Source of the DNA: Lichtheimia corymbifera B2541 | Taxonomy: Eukaryota; Mucoromycota; Mucoromycetes; Mucorales; Lichtheimiaceae | Length of the DNA: 64,000 nucleotides | Assembly (NCBI GenBank): GCA_000697475.1 | Contig: JNEU01001170.1 | Span: 62,001 to 126,000, forward strand | Reading direction: 5' to 3' | Shown here: one piece after another, positions 44,488-56,967 of the stretch | Position numbering within the stretch: position 1 is the stretch's first letter | Layout: every line of letters starts with the position of its first letter | Made by a program: the position numbers and the translations under genes | Notes under the pieces: model-generated | The model's input: the letters and a program-made list of their open reading frames with translations, nothing else | Databases searched by the model: none | Told to the model about the DNA's origin: nothing

Positions 44488-44952
44488 TAGAAAAAGAGAT
44501 CAAAGGGGACACCGAATGCACGTTGACGATCGATCAAGAAGAGGAGAAAGGAAAAGGTTGAGCGGGTCTTTGTACGACAATGAAAATCCTGCCATTTTAT
44601 CCTGCCAAATCTCCTCCCATTATTTGAAGTTATGTGGTAGCTGATGAGTATCCCATTGTATATTCTTGTGAACCTCTAATGAAATAGATATTACACTTCA
44701 CTAGGCTCGTATCAACGAATGTAGTTCTTTAGATTATTCCACTCCATAGCCAGACATCATGTATTGTGCTCAACTGTGATATAAAATTCGTATGTACACT
44801 GAACAATAAAACTAACTAACAGAGAAACTCGGTGGTGGTGGTTGTGGTGGTGGCGGTTGTGATGGCAACGGTGGTTCTTGAAGCATGAATGGTTGTAAGC
44901 TCAAGTCCGCTGTGTCTTCTTTTCCAAACACATACTCACGCGTGTATTGACA
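44488..44952. promoter_or_regulatory. Divergent intergenic region between BCD1 and Gemin2
   Basis: The only spacer between two divergently transcribed RNP-assembly genes, so both promoters must lie here. No TATA box stands out. A GGT/GGC-rich tract (about 44830-44875) is present. Confidence 0.5.
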
Positions 44953-45848
44953 ATGAGCCGCCGTATATTTTCCCAAGTGCAAGAGAAGGAGGATAACGAC
45001 AATGACTATGGTTCACGAGCTGCATTGCCCATCTCCAAGACGAAAGCCGATTTGGTCAATGGCCAACCAGTATCAGGGGAAGACTACTTGCTCTTAGTAC
45101 GGTAAGTCATGTCGAGATTCATACAATGGGTACCCGCTTTGCCGCTGATACGGTAGCATGCTATAGACAGCAGTCGAAAAAGTGTGCCCAAACAGTAACA
45201 GCACCACCGCCTAAAGAAAAGGCCAAGCTATCACTACCACCTCAGTTCCGGTTCTTTGAATCCGAGAGTAATGACACGTGCCTTGTGCTCCCTGAAGCAG
45301 AGTGGCAAGAAGGATTCATCACCTATTTCAAGTCATATCAAGAGGTAGGTTGTTATCGGATCTGATTGTTTTATAATATATTGAATGATGTGATCTAGTA
45401 TGCCCAATCCACCAAGGATCAAGTGAAAACCAATCAAGTTGCTCCCACTCAGAAAGCTGCATGGCACACCTTTTGTTACAGCAAAACGCCATCGGTTGAA
45501 AAGTTAAATGTCGTTGCAAGTCTATCACAGGTAAAAATAAGGAAGCGGTGTGGATCAACATTAAGCTGATATGTATGTATGTATGAGCAGCCTGTTATCA
45601 TTACAGTTCTTCGATATTATACGGAATGGCTGGAGGATATGTCAGAGGGCGAATGCTTATGGATTTACACCTTGTTGCTATATCTTGATCCGGTCATGAC
45701 AGCTGAACACACTTCTATCCTGCGAGACATATCACGGAAATGCATCAAACTCAGAAGCGACAAGAAAGAACATGATGAACAAGTTTTTCGACTCAATATG
45801 ATAATCACCATCATTGGAAAAGTCTTTTCTCAGGCAGATCTTTTATAG
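44953..45848 (+). CDS. GEMIN2: Gemin2 (SMN-interacting protein 1)
   Basis: Four exons give about 220 aa. MSRRIFSQVQEKEDNDNDYG begins the chain; YLLLVRQQSKKCAQTVTA spans the first junction; further blocks are EAEWQEGFITYFKS, then AAWHTFCYSKTP, and the C-terminal helical block (LRYYTEWLEDMSEGECLWIY, LLYLDPVMTAEHTSILRDIS, RKCIKLRS, NMIITIIGKVFSQADL). The C-terminal block matches the Gemin2 pattern of WLYALL...LRxLxRxC...LRS...L...LI...VxxxFxQxDL. Gemin2 holds the Sm pentamer during SMN-dependent snRNP assembly in the cytoplasm. It is on the opposite strand to BCD1 and 200 bp upstream of the uL15 gene. Confidence 0.85.
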
Positions 45849-46042
45849 AATAGCTAATGCAATTGTACATAAACAACATCTACATTTTGTTTACTATATT
45901 TTGGAGGGTTGCTTGTTGGCTGGGTCTCACAGCAGTACTTGCCTGAAAGCGGAGCCAAAAATAGTGTCTGGAGAGGAGAGCAAGCAATGTCGTGAGTGAA
46001 TTGGCGAGTCCCTATTGAAGATCCTCCTCTTCATCTACCGCA

Positions 46043-46809
46043 ATGGTAAGTGATCAACTACAAGGGAAATGGGAATGGGATGAGAAATGGCATGAATGAG
46101 TGGAGTGGATTGTATTGAAAAAAGATGGATGGATGCGTTCAAAAAGTGGATGGATGGATGGGATGATGTATGTTTTCTCGACCATGAAGCTAATGTTAAA
46201 ATGTCAATAGCCCACCCGTCTCCATCACAACCGAAAGAAGCGCGGACACGTCTCTGCTGGTCACGGTCGCGTTGGTACGATAATCAACAAATGCAACTCT
46301 CGAAACGACAATGCAACTCACCATTCTCTATGCCCTTTTTTTTCTTCTTTATCGGCTGTAACGTCGTTCCATAGGCAAGCACAGAAAGCATCCTGGTGGT
46401 CGCGGTCTTGCTGGTGGTCAACACCATCACCGTATCAACATGGACAAGTACCATCCTGGTTACTTTGGTAAGGTTGGTATGCGCCACTTCCACTTGAAGC
46501 GCAACCAATACTGGCGTCCTGTTGTCAACCTTGACAAGATCTGGACTTTGGCTGGTGAAGGTGTTCGTGAAAAGTACAAGAACACTGAAAAGGTCCCTGT
46601 CATTGATGCTTTGCAAAACGGTTACGCCAAGGTCTTGGCTAAGGGCAAGGTCTCTCAACCCGTCATTGTTCGCACCCGTTTCGTCTCCCGTCTTGCTGAG
46701 GAAAAGATCAAGAAGGCTGGTGGTGGTAAGTAATAATACTAATAACTACATTTGAGGTTACATCTTGCTAATCACATGTCTATGTATAGTCGTCGAGCTC
46801 ATTGCTTAA
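46043..46809 (+). CDS. RPL28: 60S ribosomal protein uL15 (L27a/L28)
   Basis: Four exons give about 148 aa, normal for the family. The first coding exon contains only the ATG (46043-46045), followed by an intron of about 165 bp. Exon 2 reads [20 protein letters not shown], exon 3 begins [20 protein letters not shown] and continues [14 protein letters not shown] and KAGG, and the last exon is VVELIA. The [10 protein letters not shown] and GYFGKVGMR motifs are diagnostic. uL15 lies near the base of the large subunit next to the peptide exit region. Codon use is strongly biased (GGT, AAG, CTC/GTC), as expected for a highly expressed gene. Symbol follows yeast RPL28. Confidence 0.95.
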
Positions 46810-47135
46810 ACATCTATCTTTTGTTTTCTTTGAATAAAATCGGCAATGACAACAAAGCAATATAGAATGGATCAATCATGTGAACGACTTTTTAATGTGG
46901 CGTTTACTAAAACAGGTTCTGTAGGAATATATTGAAAGAGGTAAGGGTTGTTGCTAGACATTATATCTCGGCACGGAATCGGATATTCTTTACCCGGGCG
47001 ATTGCAGATTATGGCAAGTGTGATACACGCAACTGCTTGAACCAAAAGCGGAAGGAGTAGCCAAGTATTCAAAAAGATAGATCTTCCCGCATTGTTCGCT
47101 ATTTCTTTCTCTCGTCTTTTCTATATATCTCATTC
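46810..47135. other. Intergenic region
   Basis: No gene. The last 40 bp before the next ATG are pyrimidine-rich (ctttctctcgtcttttc). Confidence 0.4.
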
Positions 47136-48974
47136 ATGGACACACAAACGTCGAATACTCCTTCACCTCTCCCTGTATTATCCACATTGCCAGCCGTCAT
47201 TCCACCCACTTCTCGCTTGAACTTTATCCGCACTTGGTGGCAAAGATCCGATCAAACGGCCGCCATCGCTGAGACTCGACTCTTACACCACGCATTGCAA
47301 CCCACGGAAATCTTTAAAGGATCCGTCATTGGAAAGCTTGTACAGGTGGCCTTAGACAACAGTGACAAGAACCAGCGTATTGTCAACACGCTCTATCTAC
47401 GGAGGAACCCTGATGGTTCAAGCAGCTCGTTTGATTTGGATACAGAGAATACCACCGTCGATACTATCAAGGAGGATCTCAAAGCATCCAAAGATAAGAA
47501 CTTGGTGATATGCCATGGTTATGGCGCAGGTAAAAAGTTGCCATTGTATGCTTTGGTATACATATCATTGACATGCATGCATATTAGGTCTTGGCTTTTT
47601 TTATAGAAACTTTTATGCATTGGGTCAGATGCCTGGATGGCGTGTATTCGCTATAGGTAATTGCATGGATTGGGGTCCCTATTGGATCATATTGACGTGT
47701 AATATTGTGGATATAGATTGGATTGGTATGGGCAGAAGCTCACGACCCAAGTGGACAATCACGAAAAAGGGCAGCGAGTCATGGGACCAAATTATTGATG
47801 AGGTAAGAAGGAATGATCGAGGGGACAATGAATGTTAGCTAACAATATACAGGTTGAGAATCACTTTATTGACTCCTTGGAAGACTGGCGAAAGAAGATT
47901 GGCTTGGAGAAAATGACATTGGCTGGCCATTCCCTTGGTGGTTACTTTGCAACATGCTATTCAAGAAAATATCCTGAGCGTGTGGAAAAGCTCTACTTGA
48001 TATCACCTGGTAAGTGGTCTTCAGGAACATGAAGTATACTATCTTGGTGTTAATCATTTTCATACTCTTAGCTGGTGTACCAGAGGCCCCTCCAGAAGTG
48101 ACAAGGCCTAAGGATGATAAACCAAAGGACGTCATTGACAAGGAAGCTTCCGATTTGAATGCAAACATGCAAACAGATGCAGAAGAGGCTATGGCCAATG
48201 AACCACAACCACCAGCACCACCCCGTAGACGACTTCCAGCATGGGCCAAATATCTATGGAATATGAATGTCACACCTATGAGTATTGTTCGGTTAACGGG
48301 TCCTTATGGTGCTAGGTAAGTGATGGTATTAGGCCGTGCATGGATAAGGATGATGGTGGCTAATTGTTGTTTTACACTTATGTAGTCTCGTCAATCGATA
48401 TACCTCTCGTCGTTTTGCTCATTTAGACACCCACGAACAACATGCGTTATACGATTACTTGTAGGTGTCACACACACACATCCAAGGCGAGCTATCTGTC
48501 CCATTGTCTCATGTTGCATTCTTTTACAGGTATCATATCACATCTTCTGCCGGATCAGGCGAGTTTGCATTATCAGCCATTTTAGCTCCCGGTGCTTATG
48601 CTCGACGACCTTTATTCCATCGACTTGCTGACCTCAAGATGCCAACTGTGTTTATTTATGGCGAAGATGGTATGGGAAGAGAGAGGGCTATTAAAAAGTG
48701 AATGTAATATCTCATACTCAACTGCTATTCTAATAGATTGGATGGATTATAAGGCTGCTGAAAAAGCAAAGGCACATATGCAAGTACCAGTTAAGGTGAT
48801 CCGCATCCCTTATGGAGGTAAAAATTACAAATTGATCATATTTGTCATTGGGTTAACGTTGTGTGTATCGTAGGCCATCACATGTACCTAGATAACCCGG
48901 ATGAATTCAACAATGTGATGCGTGAGGAATTGACCGCTGATGATGCAGGAACCAAGTCATCATATCCCCGTTGA
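47136..48974 (+). CDS. CGI-58/ABHD5- and Cld1-like alpha/beta hydrolase
   Basis: About seven exons give about 480 aa. Key blocks: LNFIRTWWQRSD near the N-terminus; LVICHGYGAGLGFFYRNF (oxyanion HG motif); WRVFAIDWIGMGRSSRP; MTLAGHSLGGYFATCYS (nucleophile elbow GHSLGG); YLISPAGVPEAPP; an insertion rich in charged and Pro residues (DKPKDVIDKEASDLN... PPAPPRRR); FIYGEDDWMDYKAAEKA (acid); and IPYGGHHMYLDNPDEFN containing the H(x4)D motif of lysophospholipid acyltransferase-type members. Yeast relatives are Cld1 (cardiolipin phospholipase), Ict1 and Ecm18; ABHD5 itself lacks the Ser, so this active-looking member is closer to ABHD4/Cld1. Likely role: phospholipid remodelling. Confidence 0.87.
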
Positions 48975-49912
48975 TTAGATCATTCGTTTAGATTTCGTTT
49001 CGATAAAGCTATATAATACACCAATATGAAAAACACGATGTATTCAAGTCTTATATTGGCAGTGCGTAATTATTGATGGTTGGTTGCATTTGCAATTATC
49101 TGATAAGCTGGTTTGAGAACGGATTTGGTAAGGTTGGATGACCCGATGCATCCCGAGAATTGGGTCGTGGTCAGTAATCAAAACTTGTCAGATCATGCAT
49201 TGTCTACCTATCAAGTTTAAACGTTTTGAGTCACCTTAAAAATCTTGATCGCTTTCTTGGTAAGCACCTATCGTTGTAAGTAGCACCAAATGAGTGTATA
49301 TTTTAAACCATTTCGATCACCGCATGGATTGACCACACGAAAATGGTGTGCACGGACACGCACAGCTTGTTGCATGTGCAAATGTAAACATAAAAAGTGA
49401 GGAGAATATTTGAGCGTGTGGGGGGAAGGGAGATTTAGAAGAAATTAGGACAACATTGGTCAGCGGGGAACTATACAAAGAGGATGTGTGTGACACACTC
49501 CGACCCGAGGTGGAAGAAGAAGAAGAGTGGTGGGGGAAATCAGTATACTTGAAAGAGGTTTGAACTATAGTATACAAATGGATAATGACCGCGGGAAGCA
49601 GATCAAGGGTTCAAGTCAAAACACAAGTTCTAGGCAACAATGGTGAGTATTGGGGTGAACCCAACATGTGTGGGTTGGTGTACGACTCGGCTGTTTCCAA
49701 AGCAGGTAACCCTGCCGTGGAAAGTCAAGCTGACCGATCTTGCTTTCCACACCCCCACCACCAACAATCACCCAATCACCCAACGCTATAGTTCCCCCCG
49801 GACATATAAGGAGGGGGTGCAACGACGAGCCATAAAGAAATCACCCCTGAACCCATCACTCACACACACACATCTTTCTTCTTTTTCTCACTCTTTTTAC
49901 TTTCACGTCAAC
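48975..49912. other. Intergenic region upstream of YHM2
   Basis: About 0.9 kb without a recognised gene. A purine-rich stretch on the plus strand at 49500-49560 and a strong pyrimidine tract (tttcttctttttctcactc) at about 49872-49900 precede the YHM2 ATG; a gacatataaggagg TATA-like string lies near 49801. Confidence 0.45.
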
Positions 49913-51244
49913 ATGGCACCTATCGACAACTCCCCTGCTGATCCAAATGCACCTCTTCAAAAGAAGCCCATCTCATATAAAAACTTGGCTCTCGGTGCAA
50001 GTAAGTATATCATTAATGTTATATCCCCGCCGCCGCTCCAACACGACGACGCGCGTTGCATGGAATACGATATGATATTGATCCCCTCTCTCTCTTTATA
50101 GCCCTGAACTTGTTTGAAGTATCTACACTCGGTCAGCCTTTTGAAGTGATCAAGACACAGCTTGCAGCCAACCGAGGCCAATCCATGGTAGAGGCTCTCA
50201 AGACGATTTACAGTCGTGGTGGTGTTCTTGGTTTCTATCAAGGATTGATTCCATGGGCATGGATTGAAGCCGGTACCAAAGGCGCAGTGCTTCTCTTTAC
50301 TGCTTCCGAGTTTGAGTTCCGTGCTCGACTTGCAGGCGCGTCCCCCTTTATGGTACGTTTGTGTGTGTGTGTGCGTGTGTGTGTGGCGTTAAAGAAAAGG
50401 GGTAAAGGGAATGTTCCCTTTGGGCGTATCAGTGTGTGTAACCGTTTCATGTGTCTACGTGTAGGCTGGTATCGCTGGTGGTATGGCAGGTGGTATTGCT
50501 CAAGCCTATAGCACCATGGGCTTTTGTACTTTTATGAAGACTGTGGAAGTGACAAGACACAAGTCGGGTAAGAAAGGAAAATGGAAACAGAGATCAACCG
50601 TGCATGTGTGGCTGACTTTCATATTTAGGTGCCAAGGAATCTACATTCAAGATTGCTGGTGATATTTTTAAGCGTGAAGGTATTCGAGGTATCAACAAGG
50701 GTGTCAACGCTGTTGCTGTTCGACAATGCACAAACTGGGCATCGCGCTTTGGTATTACACGTTTCACACAAGAAAGTATCATCAAGGCACGCTATGGTGA
50801 TGCACCCGATGCACACAAACGTGCTACTGCCATTGATAAGGCTATGGCATCCATTGTGGGTGGTGCCTTGTCTTGTTGGAATCAGCCTATTGAAGTCATT
50901 CGTGTCGAAATGTAAGTTGTTGGAAGAAAGGAACGCCCTGAGTTATTCATCACATGAACTCACGTTGATATCACATGAAGGCAAAGTCAAGTCAAGGCAG
51001 CAGGTCGTCCAGAAAAAATGTCAATTGTCACAGCATCCAAATGGATCTACCAGAATAACGGTATTTCTGGTTTCTATCGTGGTGTTGTACCTCGAATCGG
51101 TCTTGGTATGTGGCAAACTCTTTGTATGGTTGCCCTTGGTATGTATATAAAAACACAAAAGCATTTTTGTATGGGTCATGATGGATTAACATCCGTTTTT
51201 TTATTACAGGTGATTACTTCCGCCAGTTGTTTGGTACCAACTAG
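49913..51244 (+). CDS. YHM2: Mitochondrial citrate/2-oxoglutarate carrier Yhm2
   Basis: Six exons give about 310 aa. Characteristic blocks are [110 protein letters not shown] and [20 protein letters not shown]. The three-fold carrier repeat is visible, with the degenerate PxE/D motifs ([18 protein letters not shown]) that mark the Yhm2 subfamily. Yhm2 exports citrate in exchange for oxoglutarate and was also described as associated with mitochondrial DNA. One intron (about 50354-50464) is rich in GT repeats just after its donor. The gene lies convergent with recyclin-1, about 170 bp apart. Confidence 0.93.
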
Positions 51245-51414
51245 ACGAATCCCATCCGCACGAGCTATTTCTTCCTATACCATATTTCCCTTTTGACATA
51301 GCATCTCATGTACATCACGCCCTTACTACCACCATCACCACCATCATCATTTGCCTCCTGTCTTTTCATTCGCACGCTGCTATTAATACAATCGAAAGTA
51401 AAAAAACATATACA

Positions 51415-54400
51415 CTACATGATACTGCAATCAGTCATATCCCGCATGACGACACGTTTGATAGCAGGCCAATCGCTTCTACAAGCTGCAAACTCGAGCA
51501 AATCTTCCACCTTTAGTAGACCATGGTATCGTTCCATATCGTGGATCATGTTCTTGATATCAGGTGCTGATGAAATGATGTATATGTTGGCGAGCGCTTT
51601 GAGTGCCGAGAAATAAGGGGTCACTGATTTTTGGCGAAGCGAGACAGCAAAGTCGTTATAGGCGTTCATATCACTGTTCCTCAATATTAGCCATCGGTCC
51701 CACAGTTCCATGGATCATGCTTACCTGATATATTGAAAACCGCCTTGCTCGCTCACTGTAACAGTTTTTAAATGCTTGTACAAAATCCTGTAGTCATGGC
51801 AACGTCAGTAATTATCATCGTGGTGACCATGGAATACCCTATCCACTTACTCTGCAAACCGACGCCCAATCTCGTTGAAAAAGAGATCCATGGTCGATTT
51901 CTCGGCGGCACCACGTAATATAGCCGTATTGGATCGTAAACATTCAATCGTATCTCGACATGCCTGGCTCAACTTGGATCAATACAGTGTCCTTTCCAAC
52001 ATCCCACCCCCTCCCCCATTTTTTTTTACCTTGGTGGGTTTAAGATCCGTCAACACATCGCCACGGGGATTGTAATCTTCTGGCTTTTGTTCATGCACAA
52101 GAATGTATTCGACTTGCGCCAAGAGAACCTATATACAAGCACTTGAATAATGGAACTCCCATTTTAATCCCTTGGCATTCCTTACCTGGATACTTTGGTC
52201 CATCCCACATGCTACACAATCATCCAACGTTCTCTCAAACACCTTTTTCTCTTTGTTGACGTCGTTTAAAAAGTCAAACTTGTCCACATGCTTGCTCTAC
52301 AACAGCGAAGTCAGATTGGATGATGAGATAAAGGCTACCCATAAATGTCCTTTGACTTACTATGCGTTCATCATAATAAAGCTGCACCATTTGTTGGATC
52401 ACATCGCCAATATGCACCATCTCAAAAAACTCTGTAAGGGGCGGCACGTCGCCTGGGCTTTGTTCCAATGAATCCATGTCAGGGGTATAAGAGTCTAAGT
52501 GTTCGATAGCTCTTTTGAACGAAAAACGTCAATAAGAATACAAATGGTCTCTATGTATATATATGTACCTATCAAAGGCCGGCTTGATGTGCTGGTTACC
52601 AAGAAAGCGTGCCAATTGGACAAAGATTTGTTCATAAGCTTTTTGGCTGCAGGGAGTCAGGGTTCAAAGCGCTTCGTTAGCTGCTGAAGCCAATAAGATC
52701 ATCATGGATGGGCTTCTTCTTACATTTCATTTTGCATTCGACCAGGAAATCCAATGTTGAGAAATTGTTCCACACGACGCTCAGCGTCCTTGTTGAGATG
52801 AATGAGCTGCAATACGGTGTCGAGACTTAGGAAATCTTGCATCATATCAAGTTCATGCATTGCCCATTTAAGGTCGGCGCTTCGTGCTGTATCTTGTGAT
52901 CGCAGTGATTGGTGAGAGGATTGTCGAGAGAGCAGCAAGCTTTTGTTTTTAGGAGGTGGAGGTGAGGATACAGTGATGGGAGTCACTTCAGGTGTCCTTG
53001 GTGGAGTAATTTGTGATGATGATTCTTCAGATACGGGTGATCCAAGAGAGGACGGCGATTTGGTAGTGGTAGTAGTGGTGGTGGTGGTATCTTCTGAAGA
53101 TCTCAGCGTAGATAGAATGGGTGATGCAATCGTTGTGGCTGCTGAAGATACCAGATCTACAGGGACCGTCATGACTTTTTTGAATGCCATCAAATAGTTA
53201 CTATGCGCATGGATTAGTTTTGTGAATGCATGAAACGGGATGTATTTTACCGCTTAAAGGTCTCACGAGATTGATTGGATAATCGTGAAGTGGGATCGTC
53301 TCCTCGTCGCACACCCGAACTCAGATTCTGCATGTAACACATACTCATGAGCAAAGATCAAGTCATCGTGTGTAACAGTATAATAACTTACCCACTCATC
53401 AATCAGTTCCTGGGATTTTGTCTTTACACACAATTGTTCCTCTGAGAGATAATCATCCAAAAAGGGTATAAAAAGTTTGTACAAAAGATTGATGCCTCTC
53501 TCTCGGTCAATGTTGATTGGTAAATCACCGCCGGTCAATGCATTGATGGTATCTCGCACAGACGTCAATACCGTGGACATGGTGTTCAAGTATAGTAATT
53601 GATCTCGTTCGTGGGCTGCTGCCAGCAGTGAACTGACATATTCGGAAACCTTTCCAAAAATACCGAGTGGTCAACTTTAAATGCTCCCGGAGTGTGATCC
53701 TCTTACTGCAACTTACCACATCTTCTAATGCACGATCCACAAACAAATAAAACATGTCCATCTCTTCGGGAAATACTTTGGCGATCACGTGGGATTGCTC
53801 CACAAAGGCATCCTTGATATCGGCCATGAATCCCTTGAATGGCTCCAAGTCATTTCTCGATGTTCTTTTTGGGCGGTGGCAAAGAAATAAACTTTCTTGT
53901 TAGTATACGGTCCGATAGTTTTCCCCCTTGCTGCATATAGGCTATCCTCCCCCAACTCACTTGAAATTGTCTTCAGGCTTGGCATTGTCGTTGTTGGAAA
54001 AGATAGGATGCTTTTGAATAAATGTTTGTTGACACAATGCACTGCTGACAGGACTCAGGGCAATCAACGCATCTGCAAATGTCTAGATGGATGGGAATGA
54101 TGTCATGTTTCAGATATTTTCAAAAAGCCTCATCATCATCATCATCATGCTTGTATGTACCTTCATCTCTGCTGTACTTGTAACATCGTATGCAATTTCA
54201 AATTCCTGCAATGACGCGGTTTCAAAGTATTGACATACAGCATCAAGAGAATCGTTTATCTATAAACCAGAGAGTAAGGGATTATCCCCATTCATTTGAC
54301 CCACCTTCACTCCTCTCTTGACCCCCCCAAACCCCACATTTCAGATACCGCTGGGAAAAGGACAATTTTCTTCTTACCTCCTTCCAGTCATCCACAGCAT

Positions 54401-54990
54401 GGCAATTGCCAAAGCTAACCAGCCTGCTGAGCAACTCGCCACATTTCACGGGTTCTTGTCCATATTCAAGCAACACTCTGGATTCTCGATGCTTATGTCG
54501 AAGGTCGATGTAGTACGGCATTAAATACTCATACAATCGCTTGAATTGAAGCCGAGCCACACCCTCTTGTTGGCCTATGCACATGTTGGTCAATAAAGTC
54601 ATCTCATGTTTCGTGTTTATGCTATTCAATATACCATGGTTGTCCTTTGGAACCGTGTCACCGTGTTCTACAATTGCAAAGTGTCAAGTTTTAGCATATT
54701 GCATAAGCAACTGGATAGGGAAAGGATTTACCCAGCATATCCGAGAGGTTGGAACTGTCATTCTTCAATATATCATGCAAGAGTGGGTTCCAAATGGCGT
54801 CTTCATAGACGAGCGATTTGAAATCGCGGGATGCCAGAGCGACATGAGGCAGCGATGGCACTGGGAGCAGTTTGAAAATACGACGTAGAATATGTTGCGG
54901 GAGGTGTTTTTGTTGTTGAGAAGCTACAGGTTCTAGTGGAGCGGGTGTATCATTGGCTGATAGATCATCTTCATCCAGTAGAGAGGTCAT
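51415..54990 (-). CDS. RCY1: Recyclin-1 (F-box and exocyst Sec10-like domain)
   Basis: Large minus-strand gene with about fourteen exons, roughly 850 aa. The first exon starts MTSLLDEDDLSANDTPAPLE and contains an F-box (LPQHILRRIFKLLPVPSLPH, then VALASRDFKSLVYEDAIWN). The following exons form a helical tethering-type domain: MTLLTNMCIGQQEGVARLQF, FEIAYDVTSTAEM-like region, LFFATAQKEHRE region, GFMADIKDAFVEQSHVIAK, VFPEEMDMFYLFVDRALEDV, LYKLFIPFLDDYLSEEQ, a Ser/Thr/Pro-rich linker (about 52900-53160), and NIGFPGRMQN. The C-terminal exon ends AIKRVVMRDMTDCSIM. The architecture fits yeast Rcy1 and S. pombe Pof6, which act in endosome-to-Golgi recycling and septation; Rcy1 works with Ypt6. Confidence 0.82.
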
Positions 54991-55254
54991 AATGGGGTTT
55001 TATAATAAGGAAAAGAAAAAAGAATGAATGTAAGAGCAAGCAGCAGCAGCGTTCAAGGGTTGTGGGACAAGAGGGAGGAGATCCATGCCAAATATGGATT
55101 CACTCTCGATGTGTGCTTTTTGCTCAACTCCGTTTGGACTGCAGCCTTTTTCATTTTCCTCTCTTTTTTCTTTTCTTGATATTCTCTGTCTCTCTCTCTC
55201 TCTCCCCATTTACTCTCTCATCTTGACTACTTATTGTATTGTCCTTCTACTACA

Positions 55255-56312
55255 ATGACACATTCACATCATCGCTCTTCGCTTCCTCATTTTGACCTTG
55301 CCAACCATCCACCGGCATCGACTATTCAAATGATGACTCAGCTTTTGGAACGGATTACAAAGACAAACGACAAACTGCAGGCCAGTAGCCACGATAAGCG
55401 TTCAGCATACACTTGTTTCCATGCAAGAAGCATACCGACTATCTCCATCCATTCCTATTTGAATCGTATCCTCAAATATTGCCCCTGCACAAACGAATGT
55501 TTTCTCAGCTTATTGGTGTACTTTGATCGCATGTCTCGTAATGCTACTGGACTACGTATCGACTCTTTCAATATCCATCGCTTGGTCATTGCCGGTATCA
55601 TGGTGGCCAGCAAATTCTACAGTGACATTTTCTTTACCAATACAAGATATGCAAAGGTAAATCCATCATCTCTATTTCCTCCCCCTCCCCTTCCCCCACT
55701 CCGAGCAACAACAACCCCCCGTCTTCCCTCTTCTTCCTTTTCTTTTGGACAACAATGTGTGTGTGTGTGTGTGTGTGGGGAGAGAGAGATGTGGGTATGT
55801 GAAGGACCCTTTTATGCTGATGATTGTCATGTGAACCGTTTCCTTGTCTATCTCAGGTCGGAGGTCTACCAGTAGCCGAGTTGAATGCCTTGGAACTAGA
55901 ATTTCTTCACCTCAATGACTTCAATCTCAACGTGACGATAGAAGAGTTACAACAATACGGTGATCAGTTGTTGATGCATTGGATACGTGAAGAAGAACGA
56001 AGAAGGGACTTGCAGTGGCGAAGGAAGGAGGTTGATCTGATGATGCGATCGAGGAGCACCAGCAGTACAAGCAACAGTAGCTGTGAAGACGATATGGATC
56101 GATATCACCATCATCACCATCGACATCGTACTAGCAGCAGAGAACACAGCCATCATATACAAGAACGACCTTTTACAACTACACCTCTTCATCGCAAACA
56201 GACAACATCGACGACGTCACCTTCAAATACTACACAAAGACATTCGTGGCACATTGATCATCATCCTCATCATCATCGCTTACCCACTCCACCTTATATT
56301 ATCCATCCGTAA
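55255..56312 (+). CDS. Pho80/PCL-family cyclin
   Basis: Two exons separated by a ~200-bp GT-rich intron (about 55657-55857) give about 285 aa. The cyclin box covers ARSIPTISIHSYLNRILKYC, then NECFLSLLVYFDRMS, DSFNIHRLVIAGIMVASKFY, DIFFTNTRYAK and, after the intron, VGGLPVAELNALELEFLHLN. SKFYSDIFFTNxRYAKVGG is the hallmark of Pho80-like cyclins. These bind Pho85-type CDKs, controlling phosphate response, morphogenesis or cell cycle. The C-terminal ~110 residues are low complexity with Ser-rich and His-rich runs (YHHHHHRHR) and no recognised domain. The start is the ATG at 55255, preceded by a pyrimidine-rich leader (tctctctctctccccat). It is divergent from RCY1 with about 265 bp between starts. 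Confidence 0.9.
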
Positions 56313-56967
56313 TACTATTTTATATTCTATCCATTGCACACACACACACACACACAACATATTCCATACGAACCCCCACGACCACAACACACGCATGCAT
56401 CATAAGATACCTTACCTATCCAAGAAGAACAAAAAAAAGCTGCCCTCCCACCATCCGTTAACCCATTTTCTTTTTATTTGCTCGACCTTCTGTTTTCTTT
56501 TTTCCCTTTTATCATGAATATAACCTACTGCAAGCACCTGCCTGTATATAACCTAACAAGATGGATTGAATGAATGATTGTGAATGAGAGGTTCAGTACG
56601 CGTGTTTCTATAAACGAGATCGGGGTTATGAGTAATTATGGCTGTACGTTGGTACGTGTAACAGCATACGCGCCTCTAATGTGATGCAAGGCCCATGCAC
56701 ATGGTGCATCATATGAGCATAGACGTATCCAATGACGGATGCGTCTGTGCGGATAGTGGTTAAAACCGAAACAATTTGAACCTTACACAACAGGAACCAC
56801 GCATGCTAATAGAAGCTATTCGTTGTACGCCTTGTTCTTAGTTCCAACCAGCCGTCATCTTCTATCAACTAAGCTAAGAAAAGCATATATACATCACCAC
56901 CCAAAAATATAAATGGCAGGTCATGAGAAGGGTATAATCATATGCAAGATGGTGGTGGTGCAGCACG
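56313..56967. other. Intergenic region downstream of the cyclin gene
   Basis: No gene. A (CA)n tract lies at about 56337-56356. Confidence 0.4.

Noticed and set aside
46046..46210. Possible box C/D snoRNA in the first uL15 intron
   Set aside because: A GATGATGT string vaguely resembles box C, but no proper box D or terminal stem is visible.
49606..49625. ggttcaagtc string considered as a tRNA T-loop
   Set aside because: No matching T-stem, anticodon arm or acceptor stem can be formed around it. Similar isolated strings near 23230 and 29150 were rejected for the same reason.
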